Source: Bradyrhizobium diazoefficiens
Lineage (GTDB): Bacteria; Pseudomonadota; Alphaproteobacteria; Rhizobiales; Xanthobacteraceae
Assembly (NCBI RefSeq): GCF_016616425.1
Contig: NZ_CP067101.1
Location: 5,890,001 to 5,954,000, forward strand
Direction: 5' to 3'
DNA: 64,000 nucleotides
Position numbers and translations under genes: made by a program. Of the stretch, positions 36,667 to 45,855 are shown one piece after another. Numbering within the stretch: position 1 is the first letter of the stretch; each line of letters starts with the position of its first letter. The notes beneath the pieces were generated by a model that searched no databases, was not told the DNA's origin, and saw only the letters and a program-made list of their open reading frames with translations.

Positions 36667-37441
36667 AGCTCTTCTCCACTTCAGTGCCGAGCAGGGACCA
36701 GATCTCGCGATAGAGGGCGACAAACTCGTCCGTGGTCTGGAGCGCAGAGACATCGCGCGGACGCGGCAGGGTGATCTTGACGTCGCCGACCATCCGGCTC
36801 CGAGGACCCGACGACATGACGACCACGCGGTCAGCGAGCGTGATCGCCTCATCGAGATCGTGTGTGATGAAGATCAGGCAGCGTCGCTCCGCCTGCCAGA
36901 GGTCGAGCAGGATGCGGTGCATCAGCCGGCGGGTGTGGACGTCAAGCGCCGAGAAGGGCTCGTCCATCAGGACGATTCTCGGCTCCATGATCAGCGTCTG
37001 CGCCATCGCGACCCGCTTGCGCTGACCGCCAGAGAGTTGATGCGGGTAGCGCTCCTCGAACCCTTTGAGGCCGACCTTCGCGAGCCAGGGTCGCGCTTCC
37101 GCGCGCGCAGCTTCGAGTGACTTGCCCTGGAATACCAGACCGAGGCCGACATTGTCCTGCGCGGTCTTCCACGGCAGCAGCCCTTCCTGCTGCAGCATGT
37201 AGCCGGACTGCTCATTCAGCCCGGCGAGCGGCATGCCGAAGACGCGGACCTCCCCCGACGCGGGCTTCAGAAGCCCCGTGACGGTATTCAGGATGGTGGA
37301 CTTGCCGCAGCCGGTTGGCCCCACGACCGCGACAAATTCGCTGTCGCCGACCTGGAGGTTCATACTCTCGACGGCCGTGAAGGCGCCGAAGCGGATCATC
37401 ACGCCACGTAAATCAACGGCGAGCGCCGGCTGCCCTTCCAT
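36650..37441 (-). CDS. NitT/TauT-type ABC transporter ATP-binding protein
   Basis: A 263-residue ATPase with Walker A GPTGCGKST, Q-loop YMLQQEGLLPW, signature LSGGQRKRVAMAQ, Walker B IVLMDEPFSALD and an H-loop in THDLDEA. It is the first gene of the six-gene minus-strand operon (ATPase, permease, binding protein, CoA-transferase, lyase, lactonase) and is divergent from the IclR regulator. Confidence 0.93.
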   Translation of the reverse strand: MEGQPALAVDLRGVMIRFGAFTAVESMNLQVGDSEFVAVVGPTGCGKSTILNTVTGLLKPASGEVRVFGMPLAGLNEQSGYMLQQEGLLPWKTAQDNVGLGLVFQGKSLEAARAEARPWLAKVGLKGFEERYPHQLSGGQRKRVAMAQTLIMEPRIVLMDEPFSALDVHTRRLMHRILLDLWQAERRCLIFITHDLDEAITLADRVVVMSSGPRSRMVGDVKITLPRPRDVSALQTTDEFVALYREIWSLLGTEVEKSYATQN

Positions 37442-37511
37442 AGTTTCGCTCCGTAGAACTTATTCTGTTGTGTGGAATCAATAGCTGCATTGGAGCAGGT
37501 TGGTCAACTCC

Positions 37512-37528
37512 ATTCTGTAGGTTAGAAC
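37512..37528. promoter_or_regulatory. Second IclR-type operator-like palindrome
   Basis: ATTCTGTAGGTTAGAAC shares the TTCT...AGAA palindromic ends and 12 of 17 bases with the perfect site at 37575. The centres are 63 bp apart, about six helical turns, a spacing suited to one regulator binding both sites across the divergent promoter. Confidence 0.5.
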
Positions 37529-37574
37529 TACTATGCACGACAAAAATGACTTCACCGCGCATTCGCGATAAGTT

Positions 37575-37591
37575 GTTCTATCGCATAGAAC
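37575..37591. promoter_or_regulatory. IclR-type operator, perfect 7-bp palindrome
   Basis: GTTCTATCGCATAGAAC is a perfect 7-bp inverted repeat with a 3-base centre, immediately upstream of the regulator start. Position and form fit autoregulation by the adjacent IclR protein and control of the divergent importer operon. Confidence 0.65.
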
Positions 37592-37601
37592 CGGAGCAGA
37601 T

Positions 37602-38291
37602 ATGAGCAAGACTGGCGTTGACGCTGTTGGCAGGGCTCTCGCGATCCTGAAAGCCTTCGGCGCGGAACGCACCGCGATGACGCTCACCGAAATTGCTGAC
37701 GCAACCGGCCTCTATAAGAGCACGGTGCTGCGGCTGGCCGCCTCGCTGGAAGCCGACGGTTTCCTGGTTCGAGGCCCGGACCGGTTATTTCGGCCGGGAC
37801 CGGAGCTGTGGCGGCTCGGCGCGCTCTATCAACGCGGCCTGGACCTCGGTGAAGTGATCCGGCCGGCGCTGCGCCGACTGGTCGAAGCAACCGGGGAAAC
37901 CGCGTCCTTCTATGTCGCGGATGGCGATGAACGCATCTGTCTTTACCGCGTCAATTCTCCACGTTCGGTTCGGCACCACCTTGAAGAGGGGCAGCGGTTG
38001 CCTATCGATCGCGGCGCCGCTGGGCGGGTTCTCACCGCCTACCGCGAGTCATCTGATCCGGCGGGGAAGAAGATCCGCGAGCGCGGCTTCTACGTTTCGA
38101 TCGGCGAGCGGGATCCGGAGGTTGCTGCTGCAGCCGTGCCCTTGGTCGACGTGCATGGCAAACTGAGGGGAGCCCTCTCACTGTCAGCGATCAGAACCCG
38201 GTTCGATGCTGACGCGCGCAAGACCGCAGTCGATGCTCTGAAGTCAGAAGCGAAGGCCTTGGCGGGCTTGTTGCCAGCGAGCGAAGAATGA
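37602..38291 (+). CDS. IclR family transcriptional regulator
   Basis: A 229-residue regulator. A winged helix-turn-helix (about 8-70, with TLTEIADATGLYKSTVLRLA) is followed by the IclR effector domain (about 85-225, with ETASFYVADGDERICLYRV). It is divergent from the NitT-type importer/CoA operon, the standard arrangement for a local regulator responding to the pathway substrate or its CoA ester. Confidence 0.93.
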   Translation: MSKTGVDAVGRALAILKAFGAERTAMTLTEIADATGLYKSTVLRLAASLEADGFLVRGPDRLFRPGPELWRLGALYQRGLDLGEVIRPALRRLVEATGETASFYVADGDERICLYRVNSPRSVRHHLEEGQRLPIDRGAAGRVLTAYRESSDPAGKKIRERGFYVSIGERDPEVAAAAVPLVDVHGKLRGALSLSAIRTRFDADARKTAVDALKSEAKALAGLLPASEE

Positions 38292-38540
38292 CGACCGAAG
38301 CGCCCGCCTCATCTGCCCCAAGCGAGGCGGGATTCTAATCCCGGAAATCGAAGACCGCGAGTGAGGGTCACTCTCGGAAAGCAGGTGTCAAGCGCATTCT
38401 GTTTGGAAGGACGCGGAGAAAGACTGCTCCGCGGCAGGCACGTTTTTAAAACCAAACCTTTGGGAGCGACGACGGTCGGGAGCTTCGTCGTTATCATCGT
38501 GCAGCATCGTGGAGGCCTCATGCGGCCCGTGTAAGCCCAG

Positions 38541-39424
38541 CAGGCTGTTGAAAAAGGTGCTCGCCGCCGACCTGCGACCGTGATTCATTGTCTCTGACGA
38601 GATTCGGAGATGGGCGTGCGTGGCGGCAACTATCGAACGGGCGAGCTGTTCAGCGACGTTGACCTGGAGGCGCGGGTACGGCGCGATCATCCGCTGAGAG
38701 CGATCCGGACAATTGTGAACGAGGCGCTATCAACGCTGGAACGCGAGTTTTCCGCGCTCTGTTCACCGATTGGACGGCCGTCGATCCCGCTGGAGAAGCT
38801 GCTGCGGGCAATACTGTTGCAGGCGCTTTATTCGATCCGCTCGGAGCGGCTTCCGATAGGGCGGCTGGATACGATTTGCTGTTCCGCTGGTTCGTCGGAA
38901 TCGGCGTCAACGACACCGTCTGGGACCATTCGGTGTTCTCGAAGAACCGCGACCGGCTGTTGGAAGGCAACATCGTGGCCGAGTTCATGGCGGGGGTGCT
39001 GACGCAGCCCAAGGTGAAGAAGCTGCTGTCGAGCGATCACTTCGCGGTCGACGGCACGCTGATCGAGGCCTGGGGCCTCGATGAAGTGCATCAAGCCCAA
39101 GGACAGCTCTGGCGAGCGGCCGGCTCAGGGCAGCGCGCGCAATGCGGAAGCGAACTTCCATGTCCAGAAACGCTCGAACGACGATCATGCCTCGACCTCT
39201 GATCCGGATGCCAGGCTCTACCGCAAGGGTAAAGGCAATGAGACAGAGCTGTGCTTCATCGGGCGCGACCGGCCGACAGCGATCACGCTTGGCGCCGACA
39301 AAGCCTACGACGCAGAAGACTTCGTTAACGAGCTGCGCTCGATCGCATCAGATGGGCTTTTAGCTTCGCTGCCGCCGCCTACAATCCGGTGCGGCTGCCC
39401 AAGCTGATAACGGAGGCCGGCTGA
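38541..39424 (+). mobile_element. Degraded IS5-family element (copy 1), transposase broken by frameshifts and deletions
   Basis: A left end CAGGCTGTTGAAAAAGGT lies at 38541. The transposase starts at 38610 (FSDVDLEARVRRDHPLRAIR). It changes frame near 38870 to LFRWFVGIGVNDTVWDHSVF, changes again near 39075 to KDSSGERPAQGSARNAEANF, and ends SFAAAAYNPVRLP. Parts of the DDE core are deleted around 39255 and 39350. No matching right end is seen. Inactive. A second, shorter relic lies at 49960. Confidence 0.85.
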
Positions 39425-40351
39425 TGGCTAAAGTGCCCGATATTCGGTCGAGCCACCAGGCCTGCTGCTCTACTGTCGCTTCAAAGACGAGGAGGACGAG
39501 CGCTCCGGGTCACTCTCCGGGCTCTGCATCGACCAATCCGCCACGGCGTCGCCGCCAGACAATGGCAGCGGCCGGGCGGGTCATCATCTTGCCGAAACGG
39601 GCAATTCCCGGTGGCCTGCCCACGTGCGCATTCTGTCAGAATACAAGCGCGCTTCATGTCTGAAACCCGCCTCCGACTCTCTTCGAAGACCGAATTGCGC
39701 CAAAACACGCGAGCCCGCCCCTTCTACAGTGCTGGCCCAAATCCTGCACCGGTGTCCGCGCCAGAAACTTGGGCGCCAGCAACAATTGGGAGTCGCGCTT
39801 GGTCATCGATCTGTCAATCGACAATGCGGTTGCTGCACCCGAACTCGACTGTCTGCACCCCGCTGGGAGAACGGAAGACGCTCTTGCTTGCCATCGGTCA
39901 TGCCACCGGAAACCTGTTTTCAGAAGATGGCCGGCGCATCTTCACTTGCACGCGGCAATCCCTCGGTGGCGGGCGATGTCCGTGGGATTCGGAGACAGAC
40001 AACCATGTCCACGTCGATCTAGGCATTCGTCGGAAGCCCGAGGTCGGGGAACGGCTTGTTGGTGCACCGCTACAAGCATTGATCCACAAGACGGGCATTT
40101 CGCCACCGGACGGTACCCTGCAGACGTCTTTGACGGCGTCAGTCGAAAGCGGGATGAGGCTGTTCTGGCTGAATCTGCTCGGCCTGATCCTGCTCCCGCA
40201 AGATTTCTTTCTCGAGCTGAAGGCGGCCTCGGTATCGATCGCCAACGTGACTTGATCGGCGCCTTGCCGTGCATCCGTTTTCCAGCACCGCCAATGCCTC
40301 CCGCGTCAAGGCTGATGGTTGCTTGCTCACTCTGAAGCGAGGCGTCAATAC
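39425..40351. other. Non-coding or decayed DNA after the IS relic
   Basis: About 925 bp. Overlapping frames of 130-215 codons exist on both strands, but none shows a family, a ribosome site or sensible composition. I treat it as decayed accessory DNA. Confidence 0.35.
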
Positions 40352-41677
40352 ATGATCGGTGAACTGGATCTGCGAACCTTCACGCCACATCCGCAACGCG
40401 ACGCCGTGCTCGGCGAAGTGCATGCGCGCCCTTTCACGCGCCTTGATTCGCCATTCAGCGTGATCCACTTGGCTTTTCTTGCGCAGGGCGAGGCGGCCGC
40501 AAGCGATCGCTGCCGTTTTATCGATTTCTGCGTGGACCGCAATCTTCCGCCGCCTGGGCAATCGGCGAAACATCATCAGATTGCCATCGGCCCCGCGACG
40601 CTACGCTGGGAGCAGCATGCGGAATTTACGACATTCAGCTGGTTCTGGACTAACGCAAATCGTCCTGCCGCTCACCAATTCGACAAAGTTGATGATGCCG
40701 TCCGATCGCTGATCCGCGCGTTGCGGCAGTCCGGACAATTACTGGTCGCGATCAGGTTAGAAGTGGAGCAGGACGCCTCGCCGGCCAAGCGGGCCGAACA
40801 GATATTTGACAAGAATAGCCTAGCCATGGTTGCCACAAAGAGCGGTGCAGGCGTTGCCGCCTCAGACTTCCGCGTGGACGAAAAAGGCTTCACGAAAATC
40901 CTCGTCTGCGACCTCGGGTTGACGTCGCACGATCTCGGAGCGCTGGTCCAACGGCTCCTGGAAATCGAGACCTACCGTCCTTTGGCGCTGCTTGGCCTGT
41001 CGGCGGCCCTTGAGCTTGCACCGTCTGTTGATCGCATCGACGGCCGTCTTGTCGAGGCGCTCGAAAAAATGCAAAGCGGCGCGGGGCTGCAATTCAACAA
41101 CCATCTGCTTGCCGAGTTGACGGCGATGGCGGCCTCCTTCGAAAGAGGCGCGACCGGCAGCCTGTTTCGCTTCGGCGCCAGCAGGGCCTATAACGAGCTG
41201 GTCCAATCGCGATTGTCTATCATCGAAGGCAACGACGTCTCGGGCTATCCGACCTGGTCGTCGTTTCTGGCGCGCCGCATGGCGCCTGCGATGCGAACCT
41301 GCGCGACCGTCGAGGACCGTCAGGCGACCTTGTCGGTCAAGCTCGCGCGTGCCGCCGATCTGTTGCGAACCCGTGTTGACGTCGAGATTGAACGACAGAA
41401 TCGTGACCTCTTGCACGCTATCAACGAGCGCGCGAGGCAGCAACTTCGGATGCAGTGCACGGTCGAAGGATTGTCGGTCGGGGCGATCGGATATTACGTG
41501 GTCAGCCTGTTTAGCTATCTGGCCAAGGGCGCGCACGATGTCGGACTGCGTGTAGAGCCCTCGTTCCTAACCGCAGCCTTCGTGCCGATCGCGGTCGGCG
41601 TGATCTGGGTGGTGAGTTACAATATCCGAAAGCGACACCTCAAGCACGACGACGCGCCCTCGGCGGCTCGCGACTAA
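40352..41677 (+). CDS. DUF3422-family membrane-anchored protein
   Basis: A 441-residue protein opening LRTFTPHPQRDAVLGEVHAR, followed by PFTRLDSPFSVIHLAFLAQG, the DUF3422 signature. The main body is cytosolic. Two hydrophobic segments lie near the C-terminus (VGAIGYYVVSLFSYL and FVPIAVGVIWVVSYN), so it is probably inner-membrane anchored. The start at 40352 has an AAGCGAGG site upstream. Function unknown; the family is widespread in proteobacteria. Confidence 0.85.
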   Translation: MIGELDLRTFTPHPQRDAVLGEVHARPFTRLDSPFSVIHLAFLAQGEAAASDRCRFIDFCVDRNLPPPGQSAKHHQIAIGPATLRWEQHAEFTTFSWFWTNANRPAAHQFDKVDDAVRSLIRALRQSGQLLVAIRLEVEQDASPAKRAEQIFDKNSLAMVATKSGAGVAASDFRVDEKGFTKILVCDLGLTSHDLGALVQRLLEIETYRPLALLGLSAALELAPSVDRIDGRLVEALEKMQSGAGLQFNNHLLAELTAMAASFERGATGSLFRFGASRAYNELVQSRLSIIEGNDVSGYPTWSSFLARRMAPAMRTCATVEDRQATLSVKLARAADLLRTRVDVEIERQNRDLLHAINERARQQLRMQCTVEGLSVGAIGYYVVSLFSYLAKGAHDVGLRVEPSFLTAAFVPIAVGVIWVVSYNIRKRHLKHDDAPSAARD

Positions 41678-41734
41678 GGCTTCTTGAGGGAATCAGTGCG
41701 TCCGTCCTAGGAAGCTCCCATAATCGTGGTGCGA

Positions 41735-41890
41735 CGCCTCACGCTTTCGACCTTTTGGTTTTTCGAGAGTGCCGCGACGGGTTTGAACGATAGTCAGCGT
41801 GGAGATAAAGAGATCATAATCTTTCTGCTCCCCCATCCAGGCGAGCAGCGATTTCGACGGCTGACGTTGGTGAGATCTTCTCACGGCTCG
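41735..41890 (-). pseudogene. VapC-type PIN toxin fragment
   Basis: The minus frame reads LLAWMGEQKDYDLFISTLTI then VQTRRGTLEKPKGRKRE, which aligns with the second helix and strand of VapC toxins (usual form: lyiSvlTlgEirkGie). The expected acidic residue after the strand is Gln here, and both ends of the domain and any antitoxin are missing. Not functional. Confidence 0.55.
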
Positions 41891-42108
41891 ATCAGGAGCA
41901 AGGCCGCCTCCGGCGACCGAGCGATGCCGGCATGCGATCACTTTTCCCGACGATTCAACTTCTTCTTGGATTCAATTAAAGAGCGCCCGAGTCCATGTGA
42001 CTCCGATGAGGCACTCCTCCCAATAGTTGTTGTTTCGCGCTCCGACGCGCGGCAGGTCGATCTACACGAGCAACGGGGGACACCTCAATAACGCTTGACG
42101 ATCATACA

Positions 42109-42369
42109 TCAGCGCAATTGTCCTCCCTGTCGCTGGAACGCGTAGATCGGATTCATACCGCAATAGGCGTAAGTGCCGGATGCAGTGGCCATGCACTGGT
42201 CATAGGTCGAGAACTGGCAATTTCCCGGATATCCCCAGGTACGTCCCTGCAGACAGTAAATGTCCTGCCGAGCCGGGGGAATGTACCTCCGCGGAGCGGC
42301 GATCGAAGGGGACCCAAAGTCGACGAGAATGGCAAGTGCAAGCACACCAATAGTCGGAAGATTGGGCAT
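42109..42369 (-). CDS. Small exported DUF3551-type protein
   Basis: An 86-residue protein with a signal peptide (MPNLPTIGVLALAILVDFG, cleavage near IAA-PRR) and the family core GNCQFSTYDQCMATASGTYAYCG with three Cys, quoted here as QFSTYDQCMATASG and YAYCGMNP. Such proteins are abundant in Bradyrhizobium and related genera; function unknown. A broken copy lies at 31690. Confidence 0.8.
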   Translation of the reverse strand: MPNLPTIGVLALAILVDFGSPSIAAPRRYIPPARQDIYCLQGRTWGYPGNCQFSTYDQCMATASGTYAYCGMNPIYAFQRQGGQLR

Positions 42370-42434
42370 GAGACCTCTAGCCTCCTTTTAGTCTTGCTGA
42401 CGCTATAAGATTCTCACTTGGTGTTTTGATCTTA

Positions 42435-42794
42435 GTCAATGGCAAAGACCCAATCGCAGTGCGTCCCGCGATCGCCTCCAAAGAAAGCTCAACCGTAGTG
42501 GCACCCCGAATTCGGAGCAGAACTCGCGCTGCTTGTAGAAACAAAGGCACTTTTTCAGCGCGATCGGCTGGATGTCCGGTGGAAACCAGCAACCGAACAG
42601 TCGATCGGGCTTGAAACCTTCGCGGTCCGCGAAGTAGTTCGCGTCGACCGCGAAGCATACGGTGAGCTTACCAGCGACCGAAACGGCGGAAAGTCGCCCA
42701 TCGTCAGGTTTGAGAGCCCTGCTGCGTGACTTGCATAGCTCAAGCGCCTTAAGGGCTCCTGAACTTCCAACGAGTTCTTCTAGCGCTTCGTGGT
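42435..42794 (-). other. Long open frame without a start codon
   Basis: One minus frame stays open for about 118 codons and reads KLTVCFAVDANYFADREGFK, then PDRLFGCWFPP and CFYKQREFCSEFG, before stopping at 42435. It has no ATG, GTG or TTG near its 5' end and begins just beyond the stop of the upstream gene. It could be the tail of a lost gene; no family recognised. Confidence 0.3.
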
Positions 42795-43058
42795 TGGCTT
42801 GATCCGTCGCAGCAAGGAATCGGCATATTCCTCGCGCTCGCGCATGAAGCGCTCTTGATGCGCTCTGAAACTCTGGACCCGCTTCCTGATCTCATCGCGT
42901 TCGCTGCCGCCATAGTCAGGCCCGCTGGAGGTACCCTGCTCGACGGCTTCGTTCGGCTGAGGCCGCTCGATCTCCATCTTCAGCGATCTGGCGAATGCCG
43001 TGGTTTCAGCGACAAGCGCATCGAGCTCGCTCTTCCAATCCTGCATTGACGCCCCCAT
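42780..43058 (-). CDS. Small hypothetical helical protein
   Basis: A 92-residue (or 88 from the second Met, MQDWKSELDALV) charged protein predicted to be helical throughout, rich in Glu and Arg, without signal peptide or membrane segment. The composition is coding-like. No function recognised. Confidence 0.6.
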   Translation of the reverse strand: MGASMQDWKSELDALVAETTAFARSLKMEIERPQPNEAVEQGTSSGPDYGGSERDEIRKRVQSFRAHQERFMREREEYADSLLRRIKPTTKR

Positions 43059-43071
43059 GCGATACGGCTTG

Positions 43072-43272
43072 CTAGATGAACCAGTTCGTCACAAACTCGG
43101 CTGCGACCGTGACGCAGACGCCAATTACCAGATAGGGCACCCCAACCAGCATCTGCTTCTCGTTAAAAGGCCAACCGACAATAATGATCGACGATGGCCT
43201 TCCGCGCTCAAAATGCTCATCGGAAAAAGGCGCAGTCAAGAGCCTGAGGCAACAATTGTAGACCCGAAACAT
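43072..43272 (-). CDS. Possible small single-helix membrane protein
   Basis: A 66-residue frame ending in a hydrophobic stretch (GVPYLVIGVCVTVAAEF). It lies 13 bp upstream of the small helical protein gene in the same direction. The N-terminal part is not convincing, so this may be partial or spurious. Confidence 0.3.
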   Translation of the reverse strand: MFRVYNCCLRLLTAPFSDEHFERGRPSSIIIVGWPFNEKQMLVGVPYLVIGVCVTVAAEFVTNWFI

Positions 43273-43566
43273 CTGGCTTCCTACTTATACCTTTCAGCAC
43301 GCTTAACGCAGGCCGAAGCTGTTTGCGCCGGGGAAGGGCGCGGAGAGATTTCTCCCTGTCAATAGCCCCTGCAATCGGCGCCAACTGCTCCGAGCGGCCT
43401 GCATCAAAGGGTGATAGCGCTCTTGTGGCGACCGATGAGTTATGTCAGCGCGCCGCAAGATGCGGGGGCAAGATGAAGGTCCGGTGATGATATATGAAAC
43501 CCCGTTTCCGAGCCGGCGAGATCTTGAAAGACCTGCACCCAAAGGCCAACGCGAGCGGCGATGGCC

Positions 43567-44200
43567 TCATAAGCCTTTGGCGATTGCGTCCGAGAAGGAG
43601 CGGTCGACGAGATCCTCGGCATCAAGCTTTCGCTTGATGAGACCCCAGCGGAAGTAGAGGTCGATCGTGCTCTGTTCATCCCTCGTCACACTGTCGTCGA
43701 TATGCGCAATGCGCACCGCGCACGAGCCAATGCAGCGGGACCCCGGCCGGGATGTTCATCAACCTGCCCCACGTCTCGGCATAGCCGCGGGTGTTGTTGA
43801 GCGACCAGGCCCTTGCGGCCGCGAGCCGGCGGTGAAGTGCGGTCAATTCGAGTCGCTTATCACGAATGGAAATCGCGGTTGCGACTTGGAAGCCGAGACC
43901 TGGCGTCAATCCTTCCGCGCTGATCACGCGGCGCGATTTGAATAGGACTTCCTCCTGGCCGACATAGGGTTCCCATGTCGACCAGGCATCTACAGAACCT
44001 TGGCTGCAGGCGAGCTCGGCATCGGACGGCGCAAGAAACGTGATCTGCACGTCATCTGCCTTCCAGCCCATCTTCTCGAGCGCGGCCAGGTTGGCAATCA
44101 CTCCAGATACGAAACGGGCAGCGAGAAATCCGATTACGACGCCACTGGTGACCAGTCCCACCGCGCGCCCGCGTTCGGACGGTGCCGCGAGCTGCCGGCC
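43567..44200 (-). pseudogene. ABC transporter substrate-binding protein (aliphatic sulfonate SsuA-like) pseudogene
   Basis: Two frames together spell the C-terminal two-thirds of an SsuA-like protein. The first reads ALEKMGWKADDVQITFLAPS, AWSTWEPYVGQEEV and AARAWSLNNTRGYAETWGRL. Near 43715 the frame shifts to RIAHIDDSVTRDEQSTIDLY and ends DRSFSDAIAKGL. The signal peptide and first domain are missing. Non-functional relic of a sulfonate importer. Confidence 0.8.
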
Positions 44201-44224
44201 CCCACCTCGGCTGTCGTGCCGGGA

Positions 44225-44600
44225 TGAGCGCGATGACACCGGAGCGGCGCGGCAGGTCGCAATCCTCAAGCGGCGACGAGCGTCTTCCTACGCTATGGCT
44301 TCAAGAAACATCTTCAATGGACCACGTGGCCCGAGCCGTAGTGATTTCGCGCCAGGACGTGTACCTCCATTTCCCGACCAAAAAAGCTCTATTTTGCGAC
44401 CGTGGTCACGTACCTCCTGAGGACAATGCGCACCCGGAGCAAGGACGGCTCTCGCTCGCGAATATCTCAACATCGAGGAGCGCGTGCTCGGCCCCCTTGA
44501 GGCCCTTCACGGCAATGTAGTCGGTGCCGAGCACCTCGGCGAACTGATCGCGAGCACGGCAGCACCCATCGGCCCCGTTTTTCTAGGAGATGGAGAACGC
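44225..44600 (+). pseudogene. TetR-family regulator pseudogene
   Basis: Frame pieces read ATSVFLRYGFKK, then after a shift SSMDHVARAVVISRQDVYLH and FPTKKALF, a typical TetR helix-turn-helix. After another shift they read REYLNIEERVLGPLEALHGN and LGELIASTAAPIG, the TetR ligand domain. At least two frameshifts; no complete protein can be made. Confidence 0.7.
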
Positions 44601-44626
44601 ATTGGTTCTCCAACGTAGCCTGCCTG

Positions 44627-44880
44627 TTGGCCTCCGCGGGCGTCGCCGCGCGTTGTAAGGCGGCAAGGGGTATCTGCCAAGAACCTCGCGGACCGCCTCT
44701 CGGCGCATCGATGGCGCTCGACCTCGAGCGCGTCAACCAACGGGAGCTGACCTGGCTCGATGCCAAGGTGGTCGAGCTCGGCCGCGAACTCACTGTGGCT
44801 ACGCCGGTCCACAGCATGACGTATACCTTGCTCAACCCCTGCACGATAGGGACGCCGAGGAATGACGCTGGGTCGGCATT
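44627..44880 (+). pseudogene. 2-dehydropantoate 2-reductase (ApbA/PanE) C-terminal fragment
   Basis: The frame reads GASMALDLERVNQRELTWLD then AKVVELGRELTVATPVHSMT, matching the C-terminal helical domain of ketopantoate reductases (usual form: SSM..Dle.gr.tEl..l.G.vv.lg.e.gvpTPvn). The nucleotide-binding half is absent. It overlaps the 3' end of the Rieske reductase gene on the other strand. Confidence 0.65.
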
Positions 44881-45845
44881 CGATCGGACGTATCGACGGT
44901 AATACAACCGCTGGCCGCGCGCGACACGCAGGTGCACAGCTTCCCGTTCGTCGCCTGCTCCTCGCTGCTGAAGAACACGTCGCGATGATAGACCGGGGCC
45001 GATGCCTCCAGGATCGGCAGGACGCACAGCCCACATTCCCCGCGTCGGCAACCGAAGATCATGTCGACGCCTGCATCTTCAAGCGCCTCCAGCATCGAAC
45101 GGTTGGCGGGGACGTCGACTTCGAGACCCAGCCGGGGAATCCTAATCTTGAACGGCACGTCCGCAAAGTTGCCAGCATTGCCAAACGTCTCGTAGCGGAG
45201 GTGCGCCACGGGCCTGCCTGCTTCGCACCACAGGCGCCTGGTCGCCTCCAACATGCCGAAGGGGCCACACACATAGAGCTCGCCGCGCCGATCGAGTTGG
45301 GCGATCTCGCCGGCGATGTCGATGCGCTGTCCCTCTTCATCGACGAAGAGCTGAAGCCGTTCGCCGATGTAACGGGCTAGCTCGTCTGCGAGAGCCAAGT
45401 CGCCGCGGCTGCGCGCGGCATAGAGCAGTCGAAAATTCGCGCCCGCTTGCTTCAGCGCCAGTGCCATTGTGTAGATCGGCGTGATGCCGATGCCGCCGGC
45501 GAGCAGCAGATATTCCGGCCGGCCGTAGCTCAATTCGAAGCTGTTGCTCGGTGCGGAGATCGTAAGCCGCTCGCCCGCCTTAAGGCGCCACATGCCGATA
45601 GACCCGCCCCGGCTGGACGCGAGCCGCTTGACGGCGATGCGATAGAGTCCGTCCGGACAAGGTCCTATAAGTGAATAGCTGCGAAGCTGCGGCCGGCCGT
45701 CAATGGGTACAACGACGTCGATGTGACTACCGGGCGTTGCGGTGACGAATGCGCGGTCCGGCTCGATCTCGAAGAGACGGACGTCAGGGGTAAGCTCGCG
45801 CGTGGTGCGAAGGCGCGCGGCTGCCCATTCGATCGGCTTGGTCAT
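44832..45845 (-). CDS. Rieske oxygenase reductase component (PDR/VanB-like ferredoxin reductase)
   Basis: A protein of about 337 residues with FMN/FAD-binding domain (RSYSLIGP), NAD-binding domain (LLLAGGIGITPIYTM and ELYVCGPFGML) and a C-terminal plant-type 2Fe-2S domain (CRRGECGLC with the last Cys in GKLCTC). It passes electrons from NAD(P)H to the adjacent oxygenase. The start is set at MTKPIEWAAARL, 10 bp after the oxygenase stop. The last 15 or so residues after ITVDTSDR are read from the opposite strand of a PanE relic, so the original stop seems lost, although all cofactor motifs are intact. Confidence 0.9.
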   Translation of the reverse strand: MTKPIEWAAARLRTTRELTPDVRLFEIEPDRAFVTATPGSHIDVVVPIDGRPQLRSYSLIGPCPDGLYRIAVKRLASSRGGSIGMWRLKAGERLTISAPSNSFELSYGRPEYLLLAGGIGITPIYTMALALKQAGANFRLLYAARSRGDLALADELARYIGERLQLFVDEEGQRIDIAGEIAQLDRRGELYVCGPFGMLEATRRLWCEAGRPVAHLRYETFGNAGNFADVPFKIRIPRLGLEVDVPANRSMLEALEDAGVDMIFGCRRGECGLCVLPILEASAPVYHRDVFFSSEEQATNGKLCTCVSRAASGCITVDTSDRMPTQRHSSASLSCRG

Positions 45846-45855
45846 GACCTTTCGC

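Noticed and set aside
39611..40335. Overlapping 188- and 214-codon plus frames
   Set aside because: Two different frames of equal quality over the same DNA, no ribosome site and no family; more likely decayed DNA.
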